DNA of 64,000 nt from an uncultured Bacteroidales bacterium (GCA_900315935.1 ONBB01000001.1:124001-188000); one strand, 5' to 3'. Numbered from the stretch's first letter, positions 8,434 through 17,841 are shown. Notes: generated by a model from the letters alone, not told the origin. Translations and numbers: made by a program.

Positions 8434-10101
8434 TTATTTTAGTGTTGCAGTGTAAGTTACGGATTTGGTCTTGCCATCGGGCATCATCACGTCGGCCAGG
8501 ATGACAAGTTTGTCGCCTTTGTTACCTTTGCGAATCATGGAGACGGCAGCCTCCGACAGGCGTGCGCCCGTGCAGGTCTCTTCTTTCGCGCCGACTGAAG
8601 CAATCATCTTCACGATGCGGATCATGCGGTTGTCAATCTTGAGCAAGAAATTGGGATCCTTAGCCGGGATAACGGCAGTGCCGTCGGTAATGTCCTTCTT
8701 GGAGATCTTTCCACCAGACTCTACACCGTTGATTTTCAGGATGGGTGGCGGGATGTCCTTGACGATGACTTTCTGCGTTCCGACAGGGGTTATTTTTTTG
8801 TCAATATTGGCGTTCACTTTGATAGTGAGGGTTTTGGATCCGGGAGTGGGCTTGATGATGTAGCTTCCCTCACCTTCGCCACGGGTGACACTGGCACCGC
8901 CATCGACTTCAGCGGTGAGGTTGCGAGTGTCGATACCGGCAGCCGAGATGGTGATGGGGTTGTCCAGGCCGGCATAGACCACCTGGAGGCCATCGAGACG
9001 CACCACACCGGCAGGTTTGGCCACGTAGTAGACGTCATTGATGGGGTACTCCTTGGTGCCGCCATCGGGCGAGGTAACGTATGCCGTGCCGGTGACGCGT
9101 TGGGGACCGAGGTTCATACAGGTGGTACGGTAGACTACAGCGCCGCTGTCGCCGCTGGTCAGCTGCTGACCGTTGACAACGGCACGGAAGGTCTGGCGCG
9201 AGTCGTAGGCACCGACGTTGATCTTGGTCTCGTAGGTGCCGCCCTGCAGGATGTAGGTACCCTTGGTGGGGCGCGAAATCATGGCAATCTGGTCGAAAGA
9301 CATGTCGCCCTTGCTGACCTTCTTGTAGAGCATGTTGACGGCGTCGAACTCGGCATTCATGGTCTCGGCTTTGAGGCGGGTGAGGGTAACCAGTGCGGCA
9401 CCAGTGATGACCTCGTTGAAGTTGAGCACCTCCCAGGAAACGGGATTCCCTTCCTTGTTGTAGCCATCGTTGACGTTGAGAGCCATCTTGACGTGGGTGG
9501 AATCTTCACCGAGGGCCTCGTTGACCTTCTGCTTGAACTCTATGATTTTGTTCTTGATCTGGATGGCACCGAGGTTGGGGTCGGGGTTCTTCACGTCGCC
9601 GCCGATGAAGAACTGGGCGGGGGCGTGGTTGTCTTCGAGCTGTTTGTCGGTGAACCATGCATAGCCAGCACTGTCGAGCGCTGCCTTGACGTTCTCATTG
9701 ATAGAGTTGCCGTTCTCGTCGCGCAACATGAGTTCAAGGGTACGGTCGGTGCCAGGGAATTTGTACTTGACGTTGCTGGCCACTTTGGTACCGATGAAGG
9801 TGAACTGCATGCTGTCGATGAAGGCGGTAATTTCGCTGGAGAGTTTTTTTATCTCCTGCGCGCGGGTGTACATCTCGCGCACCTTGTCGGGACTGTTCTG
9901 CATGGCAGCGTCGAAGTTGCCGTAGGTGTCGTCGAGTTTAGCGGTGATATTCTTGTTGGATTCATGCATGGCAGAGGCAACGCTCTTGAAGCCTTGCACG
10001 ACTTCGGCCGAGACGTTGAGTGCCAGCATGGCGGTGTACACGAGGTACATCATGGTGATCATCTTTTGTCGCGGGGTTTCCGGACAGTTTGTTGCGCCCA
10101 T
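8434..10101 (-). CDS. gldM: Gliding motility / T9SS protein GldM (PorM)
   Basis: A 555-residue inner-membrane protein of the T9SS motor. With GldL it uses proton-motive force to drive secretion, and its long periplasmic part reaches the GldK/GldN ring. The N-terminus ETPRQKMITMMYLVYTAMLALNVS is the diagnostic single transmembrane helix of the family. The remainder, about 520 residues, should form the four stacked periplasmic domains. Length agrees with the family. The start is the ATG that places the usual short cytoplasmic segment before PRQKM. It sits between gldL (53-base gap) and gldN (8-base gap). Confidence 0.97.
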   Translation of the reverse strand: MGATNCPETPRQKMITMMYLVYTAMLALNVSAEVVQGFKSVASAMHESNKNITAKLDDTYGNFDAAMQNSPDKVREMYTRAQEIKKLSSEITAFIDSMQFTFIGTKVASNVKYKFPGTDRTLELMLRDENGNSINENVKAALDSAGYAWFTDKQLEDNHAPAQFFIGGDVKNPDPNLGAIQIKNKIIEFKQKVNEALGEDSTHVKMALNVNDGYNKEGNPVSWEVLNFNEVITGAALVTLTRLKAETMNAEFDAVNMLYKKVSKGDMSFDQIAMISRPTKGTYILQGGTYETKINVGAYDSRQTFRAVVNGQQLTSGDSGAVVYRTTCMNLGPQRVTGTAYVTSPDGGTKEYPINDVYYVAKPAGVVRLDGLQVVYAGLDNPITISAAGIDTRNLTAEVDGGASVTRGEGEGSYIIKPTPGSKTLTIKVNANIDKKITPVGTQKVIVKDIPPPILKINGVESGGKISKKDITDGTAVIPAKDPNFLLKIDNRMIRIVKMIASVGAKEETCTGARLSEAAVSMIRKGNKGDKLVILADVMMPDGKTKSVTYTATLK

Positions 10102-10154
10102 AGTCTAATGTGTTATTACGTGTTGATGCCCGTTTTAGTTTGTAAATCTGTGAT

Positions 10155-11030
10155 TTAGAGTCTGGTCTGCATGGCAGCGAGCATGTTGCCGTAGACGTTG
10201 TTGAGCTCGGAGACTTTGCGGGTAAGGGCGTCGACTTGCTCTTTGTATTTGGTGATACCTTCGGCGGAGTTGGCGAAGTTGGCCATCATGGTGCCCATCT
10301 TCTCCTCAAACTCCTTGTTGAGGTTCATCTGTGTGGAGGCATTGTTGATCTGCATCTCGTACATGGCGTTGATGCTGCTGAGGCTGGCGGACATCTTCTT
10401 CATCTCTTCGACGTAGGACACTTCGCCGTTCAGGGCCTGCGAGGTCTCCTGGTAGATGGTGGAGAGTGTCGAAACGGCCTCGGGGGCGCCCTGCATGCTC
10501 TCGAGCAGGCGGCCGGCCTGGCTGGCCACGCCGTCGAGGTTGGAGACAAACTTGTCGGTGGCAGCGGTAACGCTGGCCATGTTGTTCATGGCGTTGGCGC
10601 TGTCGGCGAGGTTCTGCATACCCTGACCCAGGCGGTCGATGAGTTCGGGTGTGATATTGGCATCCTCAAGCATTTTGTCAAGTTTGGCCGAGAGGGGGTC
10701 TTGGCTAACGGGCAGGTTGGCGGCTTTGGCAATGGGATTGCCGTTCTCGTCGTACTCAATGTCGCCTTCTAGGCCGCTCTCATCAATCATGCCGGCCAAT
10801 TCGGGGTATACAAGGCTCCAGTCCCACTCTTTGTGAGGCGGTTCGAATGCGGAGAGGAAGAAGATGACGCCTTCCACACCCATACCGGCAATCAGCATCA
10901 TGTTGGCACCGGGCCAGTGCATGATTTTGAACAGGGCACCGATAATAACGACGGCGGCACCCCAGCCATAGAGATATGCCATGAAGGTCTTGTAGCCTTT
11001 ACTGCGGACGAGATTGTTGATGAAGCTCAT
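10155..11030 (-). CDS. gldL: Gliding motility / T9SS protein GldL (PorL)
   Basis: A 291-residue inner-membrane partner of GldM. The N-terminal 70 residues carry two transmembrane helices with the family signature YGWGAAVVIIGALFKIMHWP and GANMMLIAGMGVEGVIFFLS. The acidic residue in the second helix, typical of GldL and implicated in proton use, is present as the Glu of GVEGVIFF. The rest is a long cytoplasmic helical region (residues about 95-290) rich in Asn, Ala and Ser, consistent with a coiled coil. It is co-directional with gldK upstream (70-base gap). Confidence 0.96.
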   Translation of the reverse strand: MSFINNLVRSKGYKTFMAYLYGWGAAVVIIGALFKIMHWPGANMMLIAGMGVEGVIFFLSAFEPPHKEWDWSLVYPELAGMIDESGLEGDIEYDENGNPIAKAANLPVSQDPLSAKLDKMLEDANITPELIDRLGQGMQNLADSANAMNNMASVTAATDKFVSNLDGVASQAGRLLESMQGAPEAVSTLSTIYQETSQALNGEVSYVEEMKKMSASLSSINAMYEMQINNASTQMNLNKEFEEKMGTMMANFANSAEGITKYKEQVDALTRKVSELNNVYGNMLAAMQTRL

Positions 11031-11099
11031 AATTCAATGTTTTTTTTGTGTTGCTTATTAATGTGATGTGTTATTCTTATATATTATAATAATGTGCTT

Positions 11100-12470
11100 T
11101 TAGCGAGCCACGTTGGAGGCGGTACGGAGGTTGTCTCCCTTGACACGGCCGAGGTAGGGCTGCACGCAGCGGAAGCCGATGTAGCACTTGGCGGTGTCCA
11201 TGAATTCGTAGTCGCGGGTCTGTACCTGGATGAAGTACTTCTGATCTTTCCAGCTGCCGCCGCGTATCACTTTCTTCTTCATGGACAGCGGGTCGTCGTC
11301 CTTGGCATCGTAGGTGTATACGGGAGTGATGGCGTTGGAGACGATGTAGGTGGATTCGTTGAAGGCATCGAGGCACCATTCGCTCACGTTGCCCGACATG
11401 TCGTAGAGACCGTAGTCGTTGGGAGCATAGTGGCCGACCATGAGCGTGCGCACGCCGCCGTCGTCGTCATAGGCACCCTTGAGGGGCTCGTAGTTGGCGA
11501 GGAAGCAACCATTGGGATTGCGCACATAGGGACCGCCCCAAGGATAGCTCTGGGCCTGGATGCCACCGCGGGCGGCAAACTCCCATTCGCTCTCGGTGGG
11601 CAGGCGGAAGTCGTTGAGGGTGGAGTAGTTGATGTCCTCGAGATACTGGTTGAGCATGTTGGAACGCCATACGCAGAAGGCACGGGCCTGGCGCCAGCTG
11701 ACACCGACAACGGGGTAGTTGTCGTAGGCAGGCGAGGAGAAGTAGCTGCGGGTGAAGTCCTCGTTCATGCTGTAGGCATAGTCGTGAACCCAGCAGAGGG
11801 TGTCGGGGTAGATGTTGACATATTCACGCTGAATCTGCGAGTTGCGGTTGTTGAGACCCTTGGGTCGCACGGCAAACGAGGTGCCGCGGTGCTCGCTCTT
11901 GGCCTGCACACCGTTTTCTTTTTCGGCAGCCTTCACGTAGTCAATGAAGTAGTATTCGTAGTTCATCTTCGACACATCGACCGAACGGCGGTGGTTGATG
12001 TCAACGATATAGAAGCCGCCGTCAATAAGGTACTGACGGATTTCCGGGTCGGAATAGTCAATTTTGGTCTTGTAGTTGAGGATGGGCGGGTCAAGCGGCT
12101 CACCATACTTGTCTTCTTCAATGAGGAAGCCTTCTGCTCCGGCCTCACCGAGGATGCGGCGGGCGATGGAGTCGCGCACAGCGTACACGAATTGGCGGTA
12201 TTCGTTGTTGGTAATCTCGGTCTCATCCATAAAGAATGAGCTAATCTGCATCTTGCGGGGCTGCGGAGGGGTGCCGTAGGTTAGATTCTGCACACCTGCG
12301 CCCATGGTGTAGTTGCCTTGGTTGATGAACACCATGCCTTTGAGATCGATGTCCTCGAAATAGGGACGGCTGGCAACGCCAGTTACTTCGCCCTGATTGG
12401 CTGACTTGCAGCTCCAAAGCAGGGCTGCCGATGCGGCGAGGATGAAAAACAACTTCTTCATATTGTTCAA
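11100..12470 (-). CDS. gldK: T9SS lipoprotein GldK (PorK), FGE-sulfatase fold
   Basis: A 456-residue lipoprotein that forms the periplasmic ring with GldN under the outer membrane. The signal peptide ends LLWSC, placing the lipidated Cys near residue 21. The body has the formylglycine-generating-enzyme (SUMF1) fold: FRLPTESEWEFAARGG near residue 295, YDMSGNVSEWCLDAF near 360, VIRGGSWKD and a C-terminal YIGFRCVQP. GldK keeps the fold without the enzyme's activity. An in-frame ATG three codons downstream (MKKLFF) may be the true start. It follows porP by 69 bases. Confidence 0.96.
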   Translation of the reverse strand: MNNMKKLFFILAASAALLWSCKSANQGEVTGVASRPYFEDIDLKGMVFINQGNYTMGAGVQNLTYGTPPQPRKMQISSFFMDETEITNNEYRQFVYAVRDSIARRILGEAGAEGFLIEEDKYGEPLDPPILNYKTKIDYSDPEIRQYLIDGGFYIVDINHRRSVDVSKMNYEYYFIDYVKAAEKENGVQAKSEHRGTSFAVRPKGLNNRNSQIQREYVNIYPDTLCWVHDYAYSMNEDFTRSYFSSPAYDNYPVVGVSWRQARAFCVWRSNMLNQYLEDINYSTLNDFRLPTESEWEFAARGGIQAQSYPWGGPYVRNPNGCFLANYEPLKGAYDDDGGVRTLMVGHYAPNDYGLYDMSGNVSEWCLDAFNESTYIVSNAITPVYTYDAKDDDPLSMKKKVIRGGSWKDQKYFIQVQTRDYEFMDTAKCYIGFRCVQPYLGRVKGDNLRTASNVAR

Positions 12471-12538
12471 TGTTTTATTGTATACTAAACGAATTTTTCA
12501 AGAAAAAGTTTCATTTATATATGTTATACTATAGTTAT

Positions 12539-13582
12539 TTATAATTGGAAGCGTGTGTTGCGCGACACTGTTGGTGTACGTTTTGAGGTACTTATGCGGA
12601 AGTTTCCGCTGACGAAGAGTTCCAGCGAGCCGAAGCTGCGACCCGTTTTGGCAAAGCCCAGTTTCGAGGTGGTGAGGTCGTAGGCGACGCCGACACGCAG
12701 CCACTTCCAGTTGACACCTGCCAGGAAGGAGAAGGCATCGTTGATTCGATAGCCCAAGCCGCCCCAGAATGCGTTCTCATAATCGAGCAACACGGCTGCC
12801 TCGGCTTGGTATATGGCGAAATCAGCTGCTTTGGCAAGGAACGACGGTTTGAGTTTGAACGAGGGATTGAACGGGAAGGTGTATTCGTAGCCACCCATGA
12901 GGTAGAGTGTGCGTGCGTTTTGGTATCCGAGGGCATCGCTGTGCGAACCGAGAAGGTTTTTCACCGAAAGGCTGGCGTACCACACACCGGGCACTTGATA
13001 GTACAATCCGGTGGAGACGTCAACCATGAATTCCGACACATCCTGTCCGCTTATGCTGGGGTCGCTGGTCGAGGAGCCAGGGTTGGTCGGGTCGCCGGTC
13101 AGGTCTCCTGCACCACGTAGGTTGGAGGTGTTGAATGCAAAGTTGTACAGGTTGGCCTCGACGGCAGCAGAAAGGTTGCCAGGTCCCCAATAGATGCGGA
13201 ATGCGTAGTCGATGTTGATGGTGGTGTTGTTGTGATAACCAATGGATTGCGAGTTGAAGACAGCGCCTATGCCACCATGGAGGAACGACACGGGCATGTC
13301 GAATGAGAAGAGGTAGTTGGTGGGGGTAGTGCCGGCCTCCAGACCTTGGACAGGGGCTTGGAGATCAAGACCCATCCACTGGTTGTTGTAGAGCAGGGTG
13401 AACGAAATGGCGCCCGAGCTGCCTGCATAGGCGGGGTTATAGCTCAAGCGATTGAACATAAAGTGGGTGTACTGACCCTCGTTTTGGGCAGTGACAATGG
13501 CGGAAAATAGCATTGTCATCACAAAAAATGATGCTATTTTGCGAGTCCAATATCCCGTCTTTAGTTTATTTAGTGATGCCAC
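12539..13582 (-). CDS. porP: T9SS outer-membrane protein PorP/SprF family
   Basis: A 347-residue outer-membrane protein, first gene of the T9SS operon. After a signal peptide it has the family hallmark LSYNPAYAGSSG (residues about 47-58) and a series of amphipathic strands expected of a 14-stranded barrel. In porPKLMN operons PorP connects the translocon to the PorE/peptidoglycan complex; SprF paralogues handle individual type B cargo. Position directly before gldK favours the PorP role. The signal peptide region (KIASFFVMTMLFSAIVTAQ) is preceded by about 15 hydrophilic residues, so a start a few codons downstream is possible. Confidence 0.9.
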   Translation of the reverse strand: MASLNKLKTGYWTRKIASFFVMTMLFSAIVTAQNEGQYTHFMFNRLSYNPAYAGSSGAISFTLLYNNQWMGLDLQAPVQGLEAGTTPTNYLFSFDMPVSFLHGGIGAVFNSQSIGYHNNTTINIDYAFRIYWGPGNLSAAVEANLYNFAFNTSNLRGAGDLTGDPTNPGSSTSDPSISGQDVSEFMVDVSTGLYYQVPGVWYASLSVKNLLGSHSDALGYQNARTLYLMGGYEYTFPFNPSFKLKPSFLAKAADFAIYQAEAAVLLDYENAFWGGLGYRINDAFSFLAGVNWKWLRVGVAYDLTTSKLGFAKTGRSFGSLELFVSGNFRISTSKRTPTVSRNTRFQL

Positions 13583-13659
13583 AGTGGCCTGATTTTTATC
13601 GTGTTACATGATGTTATATCCTATTCCGACGACCTCCTTGTCGTGTGAATTTGATTGTG

Positions 13660-13692
13660 CAAAGATAATAATAATAATTCAAATATGGCAAA
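13660..13692 (-). promoter_or_regulatory. Promoter of the porP-gldKLMN operon
   Basis: On the minus strand TTTG (13692-13689) is followed after 21 bases by TATCTTTG (13667-13660). It leaves a leader of roughly 70 bases before porP and is the only clear promoter ahead of the six-gene T9SS operon. Confidence 0.6.
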
Positions 13693-13716
13693 AAAAATTA
13701 ATTTTTTTAACATTTT

Positions 13717-14517
13717 TCACTCCGAGGGCACTGTTTTGCACTGCGGGAAGGTGGGTCTCAGTGCGCGGCTCAATTCGTTGGCGCTCTTCTGTGGAAGCCT
13801 GACATCCAGTATGATGCGTATGTGGGCATGGTCCGAGCTGTCGACGAGGATTTTTTCCTGGTAGTATCGGGGTAATTTTTGTATCGAGGCAAAGGCTTCG
13901 CTATGGTTCTCTACTGTGCAGAGCGACAGGTTGTAGCGTTGTACGGCATGCGAAGTGGATGCCTCGTTTTTGTGGATGGGCAAGTTGAGCGGCGCCGGCT
14001 CGCTTTGGGTGTCTGGTTTGGCTTTGGCGGTCTTTGCTTTTTTCCGCTCTTTCTTGGGTTTGGGTTCGGCTTTGGGACCGCCGAATTTGGAGTAGACCGA
14101 GTCGAACATGGAGTCCTGGGCCTTCCATCGCGCAATGTATTCTTCATTTGGCGGCAGAATCCGTACAGTAACTGGCTGGCACCCTTTGATTCCGATACTG
14201 TTGGCGGCGCGGTGGCTCATGTCGAATACCCCATGTTTAGGGCAACGGTCGTTGACGCGTACAATTACCTGCAGTCCAGTGTTTTGGTTGGTAACCATGA
14301 CGTAGGTGCCCAACGGGATTTTCCAGTGGGCCGCGGTGAAGAGGTTCTGGTCGAATATCTCCCCATTGGCAGTTTTGCGCCCCTCGAATTTGTTGTGGTA
14401 GTAGGTGCCTTTGTTGGGGTACTCGGTAACGGTGTCGTCTACCGAGTAGTTCTGCCCGCAAAGCGTTAGTGGTGAAAGCAGTAGGAGTATTTTCGCTATG
14501 TTCCGTAGTCCTACCAT
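13717..14517 (-). CDS. RlpA-like double-psi beta-barrel protein with SPOR-like C-terminus
   Basis: A 266-residue exported protein. A signal peptide (RNIAKILLLLSPLTLCGQ) precedes a double-psi beta-barrel of the RlpA type (GTYYHNKFEGRKTANGE near residue 37, then VMVTNQNTGLQVIVRVNDR and FDMSHRAANSIGI). RlpA homologues bind or cleave denuded glycan strands. A Lys/Pro/Ala-rich linker (residues about 150-185) leads to a C-terminal region that looks like a SPOR peptidoglycan-binding domain. The start at 14517 is chosen because it begins the signal peptide and overlaps the kdsC stop (ATGGTAG); the longer open frame upstream is out-of-frame readthrough of kdsC. Confidence 0.85.
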   Translation of the reverse strand: MVGLRNIAKILLLLSPLTLCGQNYSVDDTVTEYPNKGTYYHNKFEGRKTANGEIFDQNLFTAAHWKIPLGTYVMVTNQNTGLQVIVRVNDRCPKHGVFDMSHRAANSIGIKGCQPVTVRILPPNEEYIARWKAQDSMFDSVYSKFGGPKAEPKPKKERKKAKTAKAKPDTQSEPAPLNLPIHKNEASTSHAVQRYNLSLCTVENHSEAFASIQKLPRYYQEKILVDSSDHAHIRIILDVRLPQKSANELSRALRPTFPQCKTVPSE

Positions 14518-15032
14518 ATCACTGCGTCTTGGTGGAACCATTGTCCGTGCAGCCGCAGGACCTGCTCGATGACGTCGCGCACGCATCCGCGACCGCCTGG
14601 GTGGATGGAAATATAGTCGCACATCTCCCTGATTTCCACTGCTGCATCGGCAGGACAGGTGCTCACTCCGGCGCGCTTCAGAATGGGGTAGTCCGGCAGG
14701 TCGTCGCCCATACAGAGCACCTCCTCTTCGCGCAGACCGTTCTTTTGCAGGAAGTCGTTGAAGGTCTTTGTCTTGTCTCCGCATCCCGTGTAGCATTGCT
14801 CTACGCCGAGCGAGGCCATCCGGTTGTCGATGCTCTTGGAGGTGGCACCGGAAATGACGGCCACAATATATCCCTTCTTGACGGCATATTGTATCGCGTA
14901 GCCGTCCTTGATGTTGCCGCAGCGCACCGTCTCGCCGTCGCCGTAGGTCCATACGCTGCCATCGGTCATCACGCCGTCGAAGTCGAAGACGAAAGCGCGT
15001 ATTGCGCCCAGTTTTTCTTTGTAATTTATCAT
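14511..15032 (-). CDS. kdsC: KDO-8-phosphate phosphatase KdsC (HAD superfamily)
   Basis: A 173-residue HAD phosphatase that converts 3-deoxy-D-manno-octulosonate 8-phosphate to KDO for lipopolysaccharide. The nucleophile motif is FVFDFDGVMTDG, motif II is VAVISGATS, and the acidic motif III/IV is CMGDDLPDYPIL. Size and the lack of a cap domain fit the tetrameric KdsC group. I choose the ATG at 15032 (MINYKEKL), the usual N-terminus of Bacteroidales homologues; an ATG six codons upstream overlaps the preceding gene. It is the third gene of an envelope-related set. Confidence 0.92.
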   Translation of the reverse strand: MINYKEKLGAIRAFVFDFDGVMTDGSVWTYGDGETVRCGNIKDGYAIQYAVKKGYIVAVISGATSKSIDNRMASLGVEQCYTGCGDKTKTFNDFLQKNGLREEEVLCMGDDLPDYPILKRAGVSTCPADAAVEIREMCDYISIHPGGRGCVRDVIEQVLRLHGQWFHQDAVIW

Positions 15033-15036
15033 GTTG

Positions 15037-16353
15037 TCAGGGTTTTGCATATTCCAGCATCTCTTCGTACACCTCGCGCCAGCCTTGCCAGCCGTAGAGG
15101 TCGGTCAGGTTCTGGTTGTGGATGATGCAGCAGAAGGTGCCACCCACCTCTCGCACGCTGTCTATTAGTTCTTTGTATTTGTCCAACCCCTCTGCGGGCG
15201 TCAGCGCCATGTATTTCTGCAGCGTGGTGTCCATCACGCAGAAGGGGTGGATGAGCAGTTCGGTCTCGTGGTCGCGCTCCAGGTCGTAGAACGGGTACTG
15301 CACGCTGATGCCAGCGCGGAATCCCGCCTCGTCGGCGTAACCCATTGTGTAGTCGTGCTTTATGCCGGCATGCGCCAGTATGCGGTACGACCGCGGAAGC
15401 CTCAGCCTCAAAAAATGGTATCGTGCCCGCACGATGGTGCGGTGGATGATGGCTTCCATGCGCTTGATTTCGGTGTCGGCTCCCATCGGGTGTTCCAGCG
15501 AGTGGTAGCCTGGATGGATGCCCATCTTGGCGTAGTCGTCCAGGTGCTGCACCAGCTCCCGCATGTGGGGGTTGAGGTACGAGGCCGGCTTGTCGTATTC
15601 GTCGTAGTCGGCCAGCAGCACGAAAAACAGCAGGTGCGACCCTGGCGCGCGTTCCTGTTGGGTCGCAATGATGTAGTCGAAGGTGTCGTAAGGATCCTCC
15701 TCGCGGTGGAGCAGCACCCGGAAACGTCGCCGTACCTCCTCCCAGTCGCGCCGCGAGAATATGTCGCGCCCCAGCCCCATCAAGGTGCGGAAAGCGCCTT
15801 TGTGCAGGTAGCACCAGGCGGCATCGATGTCCACCGTCTGCACAAAGCGGTAGTTCTGGCTGGGTAGCGTTATGTCGGGATAACGTTCTGTCAGTTTGCG
15901 CTTTATGAGTTGCGCCCACTGGTCCACCACCGGCTGTTGCAGGAAGCCCTCGCGGTAGGCCAGGCTCTCCTCGGCGCCGAAGCGTCCGTGCTCGTCTTCG
16001 CGGTGTGGGAGGTACTCTTCGTATCTGGAAACCAGGTAGAACGTGGCCGCCAGCGGGTCGAAGTCAAAGTCCAGGTCGCGCCCGTATACAGGGAACATAA
16101 TCCACTGCCCCTCGCGGCATTCGGCGTGCGGCTCCTGCTCCTCGATCGAGGTCTCGAACAGCAGTCCCTGGCTTTTGATGAACAGGCTGTCGCCCAGACG
16201 TTTGTGGCCATAGCAGAGCTTGGCATCGCCGTGGTTGAGGAAGTATTCCTCGTCGGTGGTGATGCTGAAATCGGCGTGCAGCAGGTGTTGGAACACCACG
16301 TTGAGCGTATAGCCCAGCCGATTGGTCAGTTTTGGCACATGGATCAACAGCAT
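15037..16353 (-). CDS. Polysaccharide deacetylase-like protein
   Basis: A 438-residue protein. It starts LLIHVPKLTNRLGYTLNVVF, like a Bacteroidota family with an N-terminal DUF7033-type domain followed by a NodB/polysaccharide-deacetylase fold (residues about 190-430). FVQTVDIDAAW holds the acidic metal-site motif and HPGYHSLEH the His-x-x-x-His pair. The substrate is unknown; a cell-surface glycan is likely given kdsC and the peptidoglycan genes beside it. The start at 16353 is chosen over an upstream ATG because the extra 30 residues would overlap the LD-carboxypeptidase gene and look like noise. No signal peptide is seen, so it may act in the cytoplasm. Confidence 0.85.
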   Translation of the reverse strand: MLLIHVPKLTNRLGYTLNVVFQHLLHADFSITTDEEYFLNHGDAKLCYGHKRLGDSLFIKSQGLLFETSIEEQEPHAECREGQWIMFPVYGRDLDFDFDPLAATFYLVSRYEEYLPHREDEHGRFGAEESLAYREGFLQQPVVDQWAQLIKRKLTERYPDITLPSQNYRFVQTVDIDAAWCYLHKGAFRTLMGLGRDIFSRRDWEEVRRRFRVLLHREEDPYDTFDYIIATQQERAPGSHLLFFVLLADYDEYDKPASYLNPHMRELVQHLDDYAKMGIHPGYHSLEHPMGADTEIKRMEAIIHRTIVRARYHFLRLRLPRSYRILAHAGIKHDYTMGYADEAGFRAGISVQYPFYDLERDHETELLIHPFCVMDTTLQKYMALTPAEGLDKYKELIDSVREVGGTFCCIIHNQNLTDLYGWQGWREVYEEMLEYAKP

Positions 16354-16354
16354 T

Positions 16355-17266
16355 TCAAAGTGCAAAGATACGACTATTTTTTGAATTGGAACATTCGAGG
16401 CGGTATTTTTCTCCGAGGCGGATGGCGCAATTGGCTCCTGCACAGTGTCCTATGGGAGCACCGAAGGCTACGGGGAAATGGCAGTCCCGGATGGTGTCGA
16501 GGGCTATCTGCTCCGCTGTGCGGCCGAAGGGGATGGTGTTGTCGTGCATATCGCTCAAGCGGCCGACAATCAGTCCTTTGAGTCCTTCCAGCATGCCGGC
16601 CCGGCGCAGCGCCTGCATCATGCGGTCCACATGGTAGAGGTATTCGTCGAGGTCCTCGATGAGGAGTATTTTCTCGCGCGTATCTATTTGTGAGTGCGAC
16701 CCCAGCAGGCTGTAGAGGATGCTCAGGTTGCCTCCCACCACCGCGCCCTCCGCCGTGCCCTCGCGGTTCAGCGGGTGCGGCTCCCAGGCCAGCGGCGTCT
16801 CCTGCCCGAATAGCGCGGCTCGGAGTGTCTGCGTGTCTGCGTTGTCGCCTTTGGCGGGGAAATTGATGGGCATCGTGGCGTGCAGTGTCGGCACCCCCAG
16901 CATGGCGTGCACGTGACTGTGCAGCACCGTGGCGTCGCTGTAGCCCACAATCCATTTGGGGTGCTGTGCAAAGCGTGTGAAGTCCAGGCTGTCGATGATG
17001 CGCACCGTGCCGTATCCGCCGCGGCAGCAGAGGATGGCGCGCACCTCGGGGTCGTCCAGCTGAGCCTGCAGCAGGGCGGCGCGGTGCTTGTCGCTGCCAG
17101 CCAGTTGGCCTTCATCCGCGTAGAGCCCTTCGGGCACGCGCACCCGCAGCCCCCACGCCTCCAGCCGCGCCACCGCGGGCGCCATCTCCTCCGGGCTCAC
17201 CCGCCGCGCCGGTGCCGCCAGCGCCACCAGGTCGCCCGCCTTCAGCGGTGGAATTGTCGTTTTCAT
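16355..17266 (-). CDS. LD-carboxypeptidase (peptidase family S66)
   Basis: A 303-residue enzyme that removes the terminal D-alanine from muropeptide tetrapeptides during cell-wall recycling. S66 features are an ILCCRGGYGTVRIID loop, the nucleophile Ser in WIVGYSDATVLH (near residue 110), a catalytic Glu region in LLIEDLDEYLYHVDRMM, and the His of PIGHCAGANCAI near the C-terminus. No signal peptide, in keeping with a cytoplasmic recycling enzyme. The ATG at 17266 gives the usual N-terminus (PPLKAGDLVALAAPA). The last 10 residues lie over a promoter for the next gene. Confidence 0.93.
   Translation of the reverse strand: MKTTIPPLKAGDLVALAAPARRVSPEEMAPAVARLEAWGLRVRVPEGLYADEGQLAGSDKHRAALLQAQLDDPEVRAILCCRGGYGTVRIIDSLDFTRFAQHPKWIVGYSDATVLHSHVHAMLGVPTLHATMPINFPAKGDNADTQTLRAALFGQETPLAWEPHPLNREGTAEGAVVGGNLSILYSLLGSHSQIDTREKILLIEDLDEYLYHVDRMMQALRRAGMLEGLKGLIVGRLSDMHDNTIPFGRTAEQIALDTIRDCHFPVAFGAPIGHCAGANCAIRLGEKYRLECSNSKNSRIFAL
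16363..16370 (-). promoter_or_regulatory. -7 box just upstream of the deacetylase start
   Basis: TATCTTTG lies inside the 3' end of the LD-carboxypeptidase gene, 9 bases before the deacetylase ATG. The -33 region is weak (TGTTCC). If used, the transcript would start only a few bases before the ATG. Confidence 0.4.
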
Positions 17267-17669
17267 GCAGTCATAACGCCGCTGTGCGTATTTTATTGCC
17301 CGTCGCCAACTGCAGGAATTATAGCAGCAAGGCAATGTCCACTTCAGGTTCGCTCTCTCTACGTGTTTTATGTTTGTGATAAGTTTGATTGGCTTGCCCC
17401 GTGCTGTGTGTGGGTGCGGGATGGCAGGGATAAGTGTATTGGGTATTCGAAAATCAACGCACTTTCCCTGCTTCGGCACCTTCACGGTTTCCCGTCCCGC
17501 CAACGATGGTGCACCTATCGTGGCGTGACTTTTTATTTGTTTTCCATTCCTTAAACAATATATAATACGGCTTCGTTTGCTGGTTTTCCACCTCCGGCTG
17601 GCGGACGATGCCTGTTTCCACGCTGCCGGATGTTTGGTATCCTGCCCCTTATTCCATAAAGATCCCTAG

Positions 17670-17778
17670 GTAGGTAAGAAGAGGGTAAGAAGAGGAGAAA
17701 AAGGGGAGCGCTTTAGAATACTGATTATCAGGCAGGTAAAAATGGGCCATTTCGCCCCTTTTTTCGGCTTTTTTGCGA
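17670..17778 (-). repeat. Two-copy intergenic element, copy 1
   Basis: Read on the minus strand this begins GCAAAAAAGCCGAAAAAAGG and ends CTCCTCTTCTTACCCTCTTC. A close relative lies at 29921-30020 on the plus strand, alike along its whole length. Its translation in one frame (PFFSSSYPLLTYL preceded by KKAEKRGEMAHFYLPDN) is open here but interrupted by stops in the other copy. Confidence 0.7.
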
Positions 17779-17841
17779 GATGCTTGTTGTTTTTGTAACC
17801 TGTTGGTTCCTAGTGTGTTTTGTTGATTTTTGCAGAAAAGG

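Noticed and set aside
17267-17640. A possible small gene in the gap before the DRTGG operon (open frames on both strands).
   Set aside because: No start with a plausible N-terminus, no family match, uneven composition and no promoter directing transcription into it.
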